Shown piece by piece: positions 8,064-15,752 of a DNA stretch of 38,342 nt. The position numbers and the translations under genes were made by a program. The DNA lies in the NCBI GenBank assembly GCA_913061335.1, contig CAJXTP010000002.1, positions 1 through 38,342 of the forward strand, given 5' to 3'. The DNA is from an uncultured Loktanella sp. Its GTDB lineage: Bacteria; Pseudomonadota; Alphaproteobacteria; Rhodobacterales; Rhodobacteraceae. The notes beneath the pieces are model-generated. The model worked only from the letters and a program-made list of their open reading frames with translations. It did no database searches and was not told the DNA's origin. How positions within the stretch are numbered: position 1 is the first letter of the stretch; every line of letters begins with the position of its first letter.

Positions 8064-8686
8064 TCATCTCGCCGGGGCGCAATTATATCTTTGTGCATAT
8101 CCCCAAAACCGGGGGCACCGCGCTGGCGACAGCACTCGAGCAGCGGGCCATGCGCGATGACATTTTAATCGGCGACACACCCAAGGCGAAACGACGCAAA
8201 GCCCGCCTGAAATCGCTCACCGCCAAGGGGCGTGTTTGGAAACACAGCACGCTGTCGGACATGGAAGGTGCGGTTGATCCGACGGGCATGTTCATCTTCA
8301 CATTGGTGCGCAATCCGTGGGACCGGATGGTTAGCTATTACACATGGCTAAAGGCGCAGTCGTTTGCGCATCCGGCTGTTAAATTGGCGCAATCAACGGG
8401 TTTCAGCACGTTCCTAAATGCGGACCAAACCCGCGCAAGCGTGCTGAAAAATCCCTATGCGTCCTACGTGAACGACACAGCTTTATTCTTTCGTATCGAA
8501 CACTTAGCGGACGATCTGCAACCGCTTTGGAAACACTTAGGTTTTGAGCTAACTATTGAACACATCAATCAATCCACCCGCCCGCGTGATTGGCGGCCAT
8601 TCTACAATGACGCGGACGCATCGCTGATAAAGTCGCTCTGTGCAGATGACATAACACGGTCAAATTACACATTTGACCCCGCATAA
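8060..8686 (+). CDS. Sulfotransferase family protein
   Basis: 208 residues. NYIFVHIPKTGGTAL near residues 8-22 is the 5'-phosphosulfate loop, and FTLVRNPWDRMVSYY near 80-94 is the 3'-phosphate-binding Arg/Ser region. Together these are diagnostic for PAPS-dependent sulfotransferases of the sulfotransferase-2 type. It would move sulfate from PAPS to a carbohydrate or other hydroxyl acceptor; such short forms are frequent in marine Rhodobacterales. Coupling to the DMT exporter gene upstream makes a make-and-export pair possible, but that is inference. A strong terminator follows. Confidence 0.87.
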   Translation: MIISPGRNYIFVHIPKTGGTALATALEQRAMRDDILIGDTPKAKRRKARLKSLTAKGRVWKHSTLSDMEGAVDPTGMFIFTLVRNPWDRMVSYYTWLKAQSFAHPAVKLAQSTGFSTFLNADQTRASVLKNPYASYVNDTALFFRIEHLADDLQPLWKHLGFELTIEHINQSTRPRDWRPFYNDADASLIKSLCADDITRSNYTFDPA

Positions 8687-8688
8687 AA

Positions 8689-8720
8689 AAAGGGCGCAGA
8701 CCTCGCAGTCCACGCCCTTT
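8689..8720. terminator. Bidirectional terminator
   Basis: AAAGGGCG (8689-8696) pairs with CGCCCTTT (8713-8720). An inner GAC/GTC pair extends the stem. An A-run precedes it and a T-run closes it, so it can serve both the sulfotransferase gene and the convergent fadB-type gene. Confidence 0.85.
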
Positions 8721-8738
8721 CCTGTCATCTAATTTCGC

Positions 8739-10937
8739 TTACGCAGCTTTGACACTCTTATCAAAACGGCCATAAAACGACTGACCCTTATCAGCCATTT
8801 CGCGCAGTAACGCGGGCGTGGCAAAGCGGGCACCAAATTGTTCAGTCAACTCATCACACCGCTCGGCGGCATAAGGCGTGCCGATGATATCCAACCAGCT
8901 AAACGGGCCACCAGACCACGGCGCAAAGCCCCAGCCAAGGATCGCGCCAACGTCGCCTTCGCGGATGTCTTCCAGCACGTTTTCTTCCAACGCGCGGACG
9001 GCTTCCAACACTTGCGCAAACAACAAACGGTGCTGCACTTCGATCAGATCGGGCTGTTCGGCAGCGACCGGATATTTGGCCGCAAGACCTTCCCAAAGAC
9101 CCTGACGCTTGCCCTTTTCATCGTAAGCATAAAAGCCCGATTTGGACTTACGACCAAGGCGGCCATCGTCAAACATCCAGAACAAAACCTCGTCAACTTC
9201 GCCGTCAGGGTACGTATCGCCCATTGCGAGCCTCGTCGCTTTGGCAATCTTGACGCCCAGATCAACGGATGTTTCATCCACCAACTGCAACGGTCCCAGC
9301 GGCATACCGACCAGCTTGGCAGCGTTCTCGATCAGGGCAGGCGCGACGCCTTCGCGGACCATACGAATACCTTCGTTGATGTACGGAATGATGCAGCGGT
9401 TCGCGTAAAAGAACCGCTCGTCATTCACAACAATTGGCGTTTTGCGGATCTGGCGGACAAAATCAAGCGCCTTGGCCACCGCCACATCGCCAGTTTGCTT
9501 ACCCTTAATGATCTCGACCAACGCCATTTTGTCGACAGGGCTAAAGAAATGGATACCAATAAAGGTCTCAGCATCCGCCGCAGCCTTAGCCAATTCAGTG
9601 ATCGGCAAGGTCGACGTATTGGTCGCAAATACGCAATCAGGGCCAGTCACAGCCTGAACGTTTTTGGTGACCTCGGCCTTAACAGCCACGTCCTCAAATA
9701 CCGCCTCAACCACCAAATCACAGCCCTTAAGGGCGGCGTAATCGGTCGTCGCAGTGATCAGACCAAGCACCGCGTCCTTCTTTTCAAGGGTCGCCTTTTT
9801 GCGCGAAATTCCCTTGTCCATATAGGTCGCGGTGTAATCCTTGCCGCGATCAGCCGCGTCTTGTTTGGCGTCAATCAGCACAACTTTGATACCCGCAAGC
9901 GCAGACACAAGCGCAATGCCTGCGCCCATCATGCCCGCACCGATAATGCCGACTTGGGTCACCTTTTGGTCAGCCACGTCAGGACGGTTGGCACCTTTTT
10001 CAAGCGCCTCTTTGTTGATGAACAAAGACCGGATCATCGCGGATGACGACGGGTTCAGCAGGACTTGGGTGAAATACCGCGCCTCGATTTTCAACGCGGT
10101 ATCAAACGGCACCAGCGCACCTTCGTACACGGCGGACAGCAGCGCCTTGGCGGCAGGATATGCGCCTTGGGTCTTGCCGTTCACCATCGCAGAGGCACCA
10201 ACATACGTCATGAAACCAGCCGGATGGTACGGCGCACCGCCGGGCATTTTATAGCCCTTTTCATCCCAAGGCTTGACGATCTTAGGTTCGGACAAAACCC
10301 ATGCCTTAGCGGCAGACAGCAATTCATCAGCCGGAACAACCTCGTCGATAACGCCAGCGCGCAACGCGGCCTGTGGGCTGTTCATCTTGCCTTCTAGTAA
10401 TAACGGAGACGCAGCCATCGCGCCCATTTTGCGGACCAAACGGGTTGTGCCGCCAGCACCGGGAAAGATACCGACCATGATTTCGGGCAGGCCGATTTTG
10501 GCCTTTGGATTGTCGGCTGCAAAAATGCGGTGACAGGACAGCGGAAGCTCAAGGCCAATGCCAAGCGCCGTGCCAGGCAGCGCGGCTGCAATCGGTTTGC
10601 CACCCTTGTTGGTCTTTGGGTCCATGCCTGCACGCTCGATCTTGCGCAACATCGTATGGCCAGCCATCGTGAAATCAAACAGGGCTTGGGCAGGGTCGTC
10701 ACCCGCCTCATCGCGGATCGACGCCAGCACATTTAGGTCCATGCCACCGGCAAAACTGCCAGCCTTGCCAGACGTGATAATCACGCCTTTGACGGCATCG
10801 TCGGCCAGTGCGTCGTCGATCAGCGCGTTCAAAACCTGCATGCTGTCGCGGCTCATCACGTTCATGGATTTGCCGATCGTGTCCCACACAATCGTGGCCA
10901 CGCCGTCGGCATCGGTTTTCATAATAAAGTCAGTCAT
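8739..10937 (-). CDS. fadB: Fatty acid oxidation multifunctional enzyme (enoyl-CoA hydratase / 3-hydroxyacyl-CoA dehydrogenase)
   Basis: 732 residues. The N-terminal ~190 are a crotonase domain (ITSGKAGSFAGGMDLNVL oxyanion segment; GIGLELPLSCHRIFAAD; IGLPEIMVGIFPGAGGTTRL). Residues ~320-500 are the NAD-binding 3-hydroxyacyl-CoA dehydrogenase domain (VGIIGAGMMGAGIALVSALAG; TSTLPITELA; FIGIHFFSPVDKM). Two C-terminal HCDH domains follow (NRCIIPYINEG; GWGFAPWSGGP). It carries out the middle two steps of beta-oxidation and forms a trifunctional complex with the thiolase encoded 12 bases upstream. FadB and FadJ types cannot be separated with certainty here. It is the last gene of the minus-strand operon. 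Confidence 0.93.
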   Translation of the reverse strand: MTDFIMKTDADGVATIVWDTIGKSMNVMSRDSMQVLNALIDDALADDAVKGVIITSGKAGSFAGGMDLNVLASIRDEAGDDPAQALFDFTMAGHTMLRKIERAGMDPKTNKGGKPIAAALPGTALGIGLELPLSCHRIFAADNPKAKIGLPEIMVGIFPGAGGTTRLVRKMGAMAASPLLLEGKMNSPQAALRAGVIDEVVPADELLSAAKAWVLSEPKIVKPWDEKGYKMPGGAPYHPAGFMTYVGASAMVNGKTQGAYPAAKALLSAVYEGALVPFDTALKIEARYFTQVLLNPSSSAMIRSLFINKEALEKGANRPDVADQKVTQVGIIGAGMMGAGIALVSALAGIKVVLIDAKQDAADRGKDYTATYMDKGISRKKATLEKKDAVLGLITATTDYAALKGCDLVVEAVFEDVAVKAEVTKNVQAVTGPDCVFATNTSTLPITELAKAAADAETFIGIHFFSPVDKMALVEIIKGKQTGDVAVAKALDFVRQIRKTPIVVNDERFFYANRCIIPYINEGIRMVREGVAPALIENAAKLVGMPLGPLQLVDETSVDLGVKIAKATRLAMGDTYPDGEVDEVLFWMFDDGRLGRKSKSGFYAYDEKGKRQGLWEGLAAKYPVAAEQPDLIEVQHRLLFAQVLEAVRALEENVLEDIREGDVGAILGWGFAPWSGGPFSWLDIIGTPYAAERCDELTEQFGARFATPALLREMADKGQSFYGRFDKSVKAA

Positions 10938-10949
10938 GTCAGATGCTCC

Positions 10950-12161
10950 TTACACGCGTTCAATGATTGTGGCGGCACCCATGCCGGATGCGATGCAAAG
11001 CGTGGCAAGACCAGTTGATTTGCCTGTACGCTCCAGTTCATCCAGCAACGTGCCAATGATGATCGCACCTGTGGCACCCAACGGATGACCCATCGCAATC
11101 GACCCGCCGTTGACGTTGACGCGGCTATGATCGACATTAAATCGCTGCATGAACCGCAGAACCACGGACGCAAACGCCTCGTTGACTTCAAACAGATCAA
11201 TGTCGCTGATCGACATGCCGCTATCGGCCAAAATCTTTTCGGTAACAGGCACAGGGCCGGTCAACATGATGGTTGGATCAGTGCCGATCTTGGCTGTGGC
11301 ACGGATAACAGCGCGCGGTTTCAAACCCATCGCATCGCCCCATTCCTTGGACCCAACCAGAATACCAGCGGCACCATCAACGATACCAGACGAGTTGCCC
11401 GCATGGTGGATGTGGTTGATCTTTTCCAGATGCGGGTACTTCATCAGCGCGACTTTATCAAAGCCGGGCATATGCTCGCCCATCATCTGAAACGCAGGGT
11501 TCAACGACCCCAGCGCTTGCATATCGGTTCCGGGGCGCATGTATTCGTCGTGGCCCAAAATGGGCAGGCCGTTCATATCTGTGACAGGAACGATGGACCG
11601 AGAAAACCGGTTGTCAGCCCAAGCGGCGGCAGCACGGTTCTGGCTTTCAACAGCCAGCTGATCGGCGTCGTCACGGCTAAACCCATATTCAGTCGCGATA
11701 ATATCGGCTGAAATACCCTGTGGGACGAAATAAGTATCCATCGCAATAGACGGATCAACGGCAATCGCAGCACCGTCGGAGCCCATTGCAACACGGCCCA
11801 TCATCTCAACGCCGCCTGCGATATATGCACCGCCAGCGCCGCCTTTGATCTGGTTGGCAGCCAAGTTAACAGCTTCCATGCCAGACGCGCAAAAGCGGTT
11901 GATCGACAGGCCAGGGATCGATTGATCAAGCTCGGACGCCAACACAGCAGTACGGGCCAAACAGCCACCCTGTTCACCAACTTGGGTGACATTGCCCCAG
12001 ATCACATCCTCGACCGCATGGCCTTGCAGGTCATTGCGATCCTTGAGGGCGTTCATGATGCCAGCGGATAAGCGGGCAGATGTCACCTCGTGCAAGCTGC
12101 CGTCTTTGCGGCCTTTGCCACGCGGGGTACGCACGGCGTCATAGATATAAGCTTCGGTCAT
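10950..12161 (-). CDS. fadA: Acetyl-CoA C-acyltransferase (3-ketoacyl-CoA thiolase)
   Basis: 403-residue thiolase. The acyl-accepting Cys lies in LSINRFCASGMEAVN near residue 92, HAGNSSGIVDGAAG near 255 is conserved, VNVNGGSIAMGHPLGATGA near 350-368 holds the catalytic His, and TLCIASGMGAATIIERV at the end holds the second Cys. It cleaves 3-ketoacyl-CoA with CoA, releasing acetyl-CoA, in the cytosol. It lies 12 bases upstream of the fadB-type gene, and the GST gene is 12 bases further upstream, so the three are one transcription unit. A biosynthetic acetoacetyl-CoA thiolase is the less likely alternative, given the partner. Confidence 0.94.
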   Translation of the reverse strand: MTEAYIYDAVRTPRGKGRKDGSLHEVTSARLSAGIMNALKDRNDLQGHAVEDVIWGNVTQVGEQGGCLARTAVLASELDQSIPGLSINRFCASGMEAVNLAANQIKGGAGGAYIAGGVEMMGRVAMGSDGAAIAVDPSIAMDTYFVPQGISADIIATEYGFSRDDADQLAVESQNRAAAAWADNRFSRSIVPVTDMNGLPILGHDEYMRPGTDMQALGSLNPAFQMMGEHMPGFDKVALMKYPHLEKINHIHHAGNSSGIVDGAAGILVGSKEWGDAMGLKPRAVIRATAKIGTDPTIMLTGPVPVTEKILADSGMSISDIDLFEVNEAFASVVLRFMQRFNVDHSRVNVNGGSIAMGHPLGATGAIIIGTLLDELERTGKSTGLATLCIASGMGAATIIERV

Positions 12162-12173
12162 AGGGGGTCTCCT

Positions 12174-12809
12174 TTAGGCGCGGTCAGCAGGCGAGCCGGG
12201 CATCAAATCATAAGGGTGTTTCCAACCGGGCGTGGCGGCAATCGCGTCGAGCCAGCGGTTGATATGAGGGTAATCAGCGCGGTCAAACGTGAACGGCTCT
12301 GGGTAAAACAAGTATCCGGCGCAGGCGATATCAGCGATGGTCATGGCCTCCGCGGCCAACCAGTCGCGATCAGATAGATGGGCTTCCATGACCTTCAACG
12401 CAGCGGCAAGGCGCATCGACATAAACCCGATGACATCGGCGTTACGTTTTGCTTCGGGCAGAAAATTCATCTGAAACCGCAACATGCCTGCAATGCCGCT
12501 CACTTTGTGGTTATCGAAGAACATCCAGCGCAAAACCTCACGACGTTCAGCAGCGGACTTGCCACCCAGCTTGCCAGATTTGGAGCTAACATAATCCTGA
12601 ATGACGGCCGATTGGGTCAGCACCATGTCGCCGTCTTCAAGAACAGGGACTTCACCCATGACGTTCAATTCGCGGAATTCGTCGGAACGGGTGGCGCCGT
12701 TGAAGAAATCAACGAACACAGGCTCCCAAGACTGGTCGGCCAGCGTAAGCGTCAATGCGGCCTTATAGGCGTTCCCGCTTTCGCCAAAGCAATGCAACTT
12801 CATGGTCAT
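12174..12809 (-). CDS. Glutathione S-transferase family protein
   Basis: 211 residues. The N-terminal thioredoxin-like domain contains the GST pattern MKLHCFGESGNAYKAALTL, then NVMGEVPVLEDGDMVLTQSAVIQDYV (the cis-Pro and Gln-Ser glutathione-binding turns, about residues 50-75). A helical C-terminal domain ends with WLAAEAMTIADIACAGYLFY, the usual N-capping box. I choose the ATG at 12809 (MTMKLHC): GGGAGG abuts the upstream ATG at 12818 with no spacing, but sits nine bases before 12809. The genes downstream are the thiolase and FadB type. A detoxifying or CoA/glutathione-thioester role within the fatty-acid operon is possible but unproven. Confidence 0.87.
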   Translation of the reverse strand: MTMKLHCFGESGNAYKAALTLTLADQSWEPVFVDFFNGATRSDEFRELNVMGEVPVLEDGDMVLTQSAVIQDYVSSKSGKLGGKSAAERREVLRWMFFDNHKVSGIAGMLRFQMNFLPEAKRNADVIGFMSMRLAAALKVMEAHLSDRDWLAAEAMTIADIACAGYLFYPEPFTFDRADYPHINRWLDAIAATPGWKHPYDLMPGSPADRA

Positions 12810-12818
12810 GTCGGACAT

Positions 12819-12824
12819 CCTCCC
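12819..12824 (-). promoter_or_regulatory. RBS that decides the GST start
   Basis: GGGAGG on the minus strand lies immediately before the ATG at 12818 (spacing 0) and nine bases before the ATG at 12809. The second is the only workable start. Confidence 0.7.
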
Positions 12825-12855
12825 AGATGGTGCGCCACGTTGTGGGCGCTGTATT

Positions 12856-12883
12856 TTGAGTATTTAGAACAAAGCGAGATAAA
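12856..12883 (+). promoter_or_regulatory. Candidate sigma-70 promoter for the small plus-strand unit
   Basis: TTGAGT (12856-12861), 16 bases, then GATAAA (12878-12883). Each hexamer matches 4 of 6 consensus positions. It points away from the GST gene toward the 34-codon ORF and terminator-like stem at 12.9-13.05 kb. Without a transcript start site this is only a candidate. Confidence 0.4.
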
Positions 12884-12889
12884 GGTGCC

Positions 12890-13048
12890 CGCTATTAACT
12901 CTTACTTAAGCACGATGTCGAAAACTTACAGGGCGGTACAGGCTGGAGAGCCGATGGCCGTAAAAAGCGAGGCACCGGCGCTCGGTTGCTGCGCCCCTTC
13001 AATGCGGGGAACTCTCTGAGTGTCGGCCCTTTCCCCTCGCTTTTTCGC
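12890..13048 (+). ncRNA. Candidate structured small RNA, possibly dual-function
   Basis: Between the minus-strand RHH-like and GST genes, the plus strand shows a possible promoter, about 155 transcribed bases and a terminator-like end. AAAAAGCGAGG (12962-12972) pairs perfectly with CCTCGCTTTTT (13035-13045). Inside lies GGCGC-9 nt-GCGCC (12977-12995). GGCCG (12956-12960) could pair with CGGCC (13024-13028), crossing the long stem as a pseudoknot or alternative fold. The RNA also contains a 34-codon ORF. I recognise no Rfam family: SRP, 6S, tmRNA and common riboswitch signatures are absent. The stem ends in T-runs on both strands, so it may instead be only a terminator for the minus-strand operon. 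Confidence 0.4.
12915..13019 (+). CDS. Possible 34-aa small protein with a Cys-Cys motif
   Basis: This ORF is too short for the track. It begins MSKTYRAVQAGEPMAVKSEA and ends with GCCAPSMRGTL. Its codons look like those of neighbouring genes (GCC, CGG, GAG), and the frame ends just before the terminator-like stem. No convincing Shine-Dalgarno precedes the ATG, and I know no family. The CC pair could bind metal or be modified, but that is speculation. It lies within the candidate small RNA and may be an accidental frame. Confidence 0.3.
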   Translation: MSKTYRAVQAGEPMAVKSEAPALGCCAPSMRGTL

Positions 13049-13062
13049 AAATACTCACCTTT

Positions 13063-13275
13063 TCAACGCTTGCGGTCCTCTAGCTCGTTTTGAAACATCT
13101 TCAAACGCTGGCCAAACGTGTCCTCATTGATCACCGAATTGAAATTCTCGAACAAAAACGACAGCGCCTCGCCCTCTTCCAACTGACTATCTTTGGCAAA
13201 CCGTTTGAGCCTGCGATATCCGTCCTCTGTCATGGCAACAGGAAAACGGCGGGTTAATCGCAGACGCTTAGGCAT
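13063..13275 (-). CDS. Small ribbon-helix-helix-like protein
   Basis: 70 residues: a basic start (MPKRLRLTRRFPVAMTEDGY), then RRLKRFAKDSQLEEGEALSFLFENFNSV and an acidic/basic helical tail. The layout (short basic strand, then two helices with a turn at EEGEALSFLF) resembles RHH/CopG DNA-binding proteins. The family is not named to me. AAGGAC lies upstream of the ATG. It sits between the acyl-CoA dehydrogenase and the GST-thiolase genes on the same strand, so it may be a local regulator of the operon. No toxin gene accompanies it, which argues against an antitoxin. Confidence 0.7.
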   Translation of the reverse strand: MPKRLRLTRRFPVAMTEDGYRRLKRFAKDSQLEEGEALSFLFENFNSVINEDTFGQRLKMFQNELEDRKR

Positions 13276-13299
13276 ATCGGACAGTCCTTTATTTCGTAG

Positions 13300-13317
13300 G
13301 ATGGGTTTTAACCCATC
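13300..13317. promoter_or_regulatory. Perfect intergenic hairpin between dehydrogenase and RHH genes
   Basis: GATGGGTT-TT-AACCCATC is an 8-bp perfect dyad in the 48-base gap between the two minus-strand genes. No T-run follows on the minus strand, so it looks more like an mRNA-stabilising or processing hairpin, or an operator, than a terminator. Confidence 0.45.
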
Positions 13318-13323
13318 ATGTCT

Positions 13324-15102
13324 TTAAAACTGCGAAGCCTCCAGCGCCATCACGGTATCGGCGCCAGTGTTGATACGGGCCAAATGCATCGCCGTGGCGG
13401 GCAATTGACGGGCCATGTAGTAGCGACCAGTCGCAATCTTGGTCTCGTAGAAATCCTTGTCAGACGCGCCAGCCTCAAGCGCATCCATCGCGGCTTTGCC
13501 CATGCGCGCCCACATCAGACCAAGGCAAACGTGACCCATCATGTGCATGAAATCATATGATCCAGCCAACGCATGGTTCGGGTTTTTCACGCCGTTTTGC
13601 ATGAAATACATACCTGCGGCCTGCATATCCTTTGATGCGGCTTTTAACGGATCAAGGAAGTCAGCTTTCAGCGCCGCGTTGCCTTCGTTGTCTTTGATGA
13701 ACGTCTTGACCATTTCGAAAAACGCCATGACGTGCTTGCCGCCGTCTTGGGCCAGCTTGCGACCAACAAGGTCCAAGGCCTGAACGCCATTGGCACCTTC
13801 ATAGATCATCGCAATACGGGCATCGCGGGCGAATTGGGACATGCCCGATTCCTCGATATAGCCGTGACCGCCGTAAACTTGCTGGGCTGCGGTGGCGTAT
13901 TCAAAACCTTTGTCGGTCAAGAACCCTTTCATCACAGGGGTGAGCAAGGTAATCAGACCATCGGCGTCGGCATCATCGTTCTTATGCGCACGGTCGATCA
14001 GATAGGTGCCCCAAAGTATCAGCGCACGCGCACCTTCCACAAATGATTTCTGATCCATCAAATTGCGGCGAATATCTGGATGCACGATCAGCGGATCAGC
14101 GGGACCATCTGGGTTTTCAACACCCGTAACAGCGCGGCCCTGCAGGCGATCATTCGCATAGACGACAGCATTCTGATACGCGACCTCGGCTTGGGCGTAT
14201 CCTTGCAGGCCCACACCCAAACGGGCTTCGTTCATCATCACGAACATCGCGCGCATGCCTTTGTGCATTTCGCCGATCATATAGCCTTCGGCGTCGTCAT
14301 AATTCATGACGCAAGTCGAATTCCCATGAATACCCATCTTCGCTTCGATCTTGCCGACGGACACGCCGTTGCGATCACCAAGCGATCCATCGTCGTTCAC
14401 GATAATCTTAGGGACGATGAACAAGGACACGCCTTTGATGCCATCAGGACCGCCGGGAATGCGGGCCAACACAAGGTGGATGATGTTGTCAGCCATATCG
14501 TGGTCACCCGCCGAGATGAAGATCTTCTGGCCAGTGATCTTATAAGACCCGTCGTCTTGTGGCACCGCCTTGGTGCGCATCAAACCCAGATCGGTGCCGC
14601 AATGCGGCTCAGTCAGGTTCATCGTGCCGGTCCATTCGCATGTGACCATTTTGGGCAGGAACTTTTGCTTCTGCGCGTCCGACCCATGCACATGGATCGC
14701 GGAATAGGCACCGTGGGTCAGGCCCTGATACATCTGGAACGCCATATTGGCGGATACCATCAATTCTTGGGCGGCGGTGTGCATCACATACGGCAGGCCT
14801 TGGCCACCATATTCAGGGTCACAATCCATCGCGGTCCAGCCGCCGTCTTTCATGACCTTAAGCGCATCTTTGAAACCTGTTGGCGTGCGCACGACACCGT
14901 CTTCCAACACACAGCCTTCGACATCACCGACCATATTTAGCGGGGCCAACACCTCTGATGCGACCCTGCCGGCCTCTTCGATCACAGCGCCAGTGAACTC
15001 AGGGTCGAGGTCCTCAAACCCTGGAATGTCTTGCTCTGATACCTTCAGCAGGTCGTGCAGAACAAATTGCAAGTCTTTGACGGGGGCGTTGTAGATCGGC
15101 AT
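13324..15102 (-). CDS. Acyl-CoA dehydrogenase (FadE/DmdC-like, long form)
   Basis: FAD enzyme of 592 residues that introduces the alpha-beta double bond into acyl-CoA, passing electrons to ETF. The start at 15102 ([19 protein letters not shown]) is taken because the 27 upstream codons overlap the MerR gene and lack family similarity. Residues 1-40 are the extra N-terminal helix of this long subclass. [13 protein letters not shown] near 160 and [10 protein letters not shown] near 190 form the FAD/substrate core. [21 protein letters not shown] near 425 holds the catalytic Glu. The C-terminal ~120 residues are the extra helical domain. This architecture is shared with methylmercaptopropionyl-CoA dehydrogenase DmdC, so a DMSP-derived substrate cannot be excluded; adjacent fadA/fadB-type genes favour ordinary fatty acyl-CoA. 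Confidence 0.92.
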   Translation of the reverse strand: MPIYNAPVKDLQFVLHDLLKVSEQDIPGFEDLDPEFTGAVIEEAGRVASEVLAPLNMVGDVEGCVLEDGVVRTPTGFKDALKVMKDGGWTAMDCDPEYGGQGLPYVMHTAAQELMVSANMAFQMYQGLTHGAYSAIHVHGSDAQKQKFLPKMVTCEWTGTMNLTEPHCGTDLGLMRTKAVPQDDGSYKITGQKIFISAGDHDMADNIIHLVLARIPGGPDGIKGVSLFIVPKIIVNDDGSLGDRNGVSVGKIEAKMGIHGNSTCVMNYDDAEGYMIGEMHKGMRAMFVMMNEARLGVGLQGYAQAEVAYQNAVVYANDRLQGRAVTGVENPDGPADPLIVHPDIRRNLMDQKSFVEGARALILWGTYLIDRAHKNDDADADGLITLLTPVMKGFLTDKGFEYATAAQQVYGGHGYIEESGMSQFARDARIAMIYEGANGVQALDLVGRKLAQDGGKHVMAFFEMVKTFIKDNEGNAALKADFLDPLKAASKDMQAAGMYFMQNGVKNPNHALAGSYDFMHMMGHVCLGLMWARMGKAAMDALEAGASDKDFYETKIATGRYYMARQLPATAMHLARINTGADTVMALEASQF

Positions 15103-15136
15103 GTCAGATGTCTCTCTGTCTAGGGTGGGGGGGCGG

Positions 15137-15535
15137 TTAGGCCGCCGATTGGTCCTTTGAGATGGCGGCCAGCTTTTTGGCACCCCATTTCATTTGTGTC
15201 TTCAGCTCTCCGATAGCCTCGTCCAACTCAGCCTTTTGGGCTTGCATGGCGGCCAAGTGGTGTTCGGCGAATTCGTAGGTTTTAGACAGTTGTGTCTCTT
15301 GGCTGTCGTTCATGTGATACAAATCCAAAAGCTGGCGGATTTCTTCAAGGCTAAAGCCAAAGCGCTTGCCGCGCAGGATCAGCTTTAGGCGGGCGCGGTC
15401 GCGCTTGGTGAACAAACGGCGTTGGCCGTCGCGTACAGGGAACAGCAGTTCCTTGCTCTCGTAAAATCGCAATGTGCGCGGCGTCACATCAAATGTGAGG
15501 CACATATCGCGGATGCTCATTGTTTCAGTTGTCAT
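15137..15535 (-). CDS. MerR-family transcriptional regulator
   Basis: About 132 residues from [12 protein letters not shown]. The N-terminal winged helix ([63 protein letters not shown]) is classic MerR. A coiled-coil dimer helix follows ([33 protein letters not shown]). There is no Cys-rich effector end, so it is not a metal sensor. It resembles the MerR proteins (LiuR type) that control acyl-CoA catabolism. Its gene leads the dehydrogenase operon. I prefer 15535 to 15586 because the putative -10 lies only five bases from the upstream ATG. Confidence 0.88.
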   Translation of the reverse strand: MTTETMSIRDMCLTFDVTPRTLRFYESKELLFPVRDGQRRLFTKRDRARLKLILRGKRFGFSLEEIRQLLDLYHMNDSQETQLSKTYEFAEHHLAAMQAQKAELDEAIGELKTQMKWGAKKLAAISKDQSAA

Positions 15536-15591
15536 GGTCACGGTCCCATTCATGCGTGGCTTGATGCCTTGCATCTGCGAGTTCATGATTG

Positions 15592-15622
15592 AGCATACAA
15601 GATAAATTGACGTTAACGTAAA
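15592..15622 (-). promoter_or_regulatory. MerR-type promoter with 19-bp spacer and palindromic operator
   Basis: On the minus strand TTTACG (15617-15622), 19 bases, TATGCT (15592-15597). The over-long 19-bp spacer is the hallmark of promoters that MerR proteins activate by twisting DNA. The perfect palindrome ACGTTAACGT (15610-15619) overlaps the -35 and spacer, and extends to TTG-ACGTTAACGT-AAA. This is close to what I recall of LiuR-type operators (TTTACG..CGTAAA). It probably drives the MerR-dehydrogenase operon and is autoregulated. Confidence 0.6.
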
Positions 15623-15752
15623 CGGAACGCTACGTCATTTCTGGCTTGACGAAAGGTCAGCAAAGATAACGCTAGGGAATGCGCAACTTATGCAAAACGA
15701 AAGATGATGATGAAATACAAGAGTTTTCCCTTAAAGTAAGGGATTCAGCCGA

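Noticed and set aside
8838-10046. 402-aa plus-strand ORF
   Set aside because: Long shadow ORF antisense to the fadB-type gene; no motif, and the minus strand has complete domain signatures.
13063-13275. RHH-like protein as an antitoxin
   Set aside because: No toxin-like partner gene is adjacent; the neighbours are metabolic genes on the same strand.
14080-14940. 286-aa plus-strand ORF
   Set aside because: Antisense shadow of the acyl-CoA dehydrogenase; His-rich composition is typical of such shadows.
5454-15102. DMSP demethylation pathway (dmdB/dmdC-like synthetase and dehydrogenase)
   Set aside because: The synthetase does not start like DmdB, no dmdA or dmdD is present, and fadA/fadB-type neighbours fit ordinary beta-oxidation. 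Kept only as an alternative for the dehydrogenase.
15727-15743. TCCCTTA-AAG-TAAGGGA hairpin after the second MerR gene
   Set aside because: A perfect 7-bp stem but no T-run on either strand, so I do not call it a terminator.
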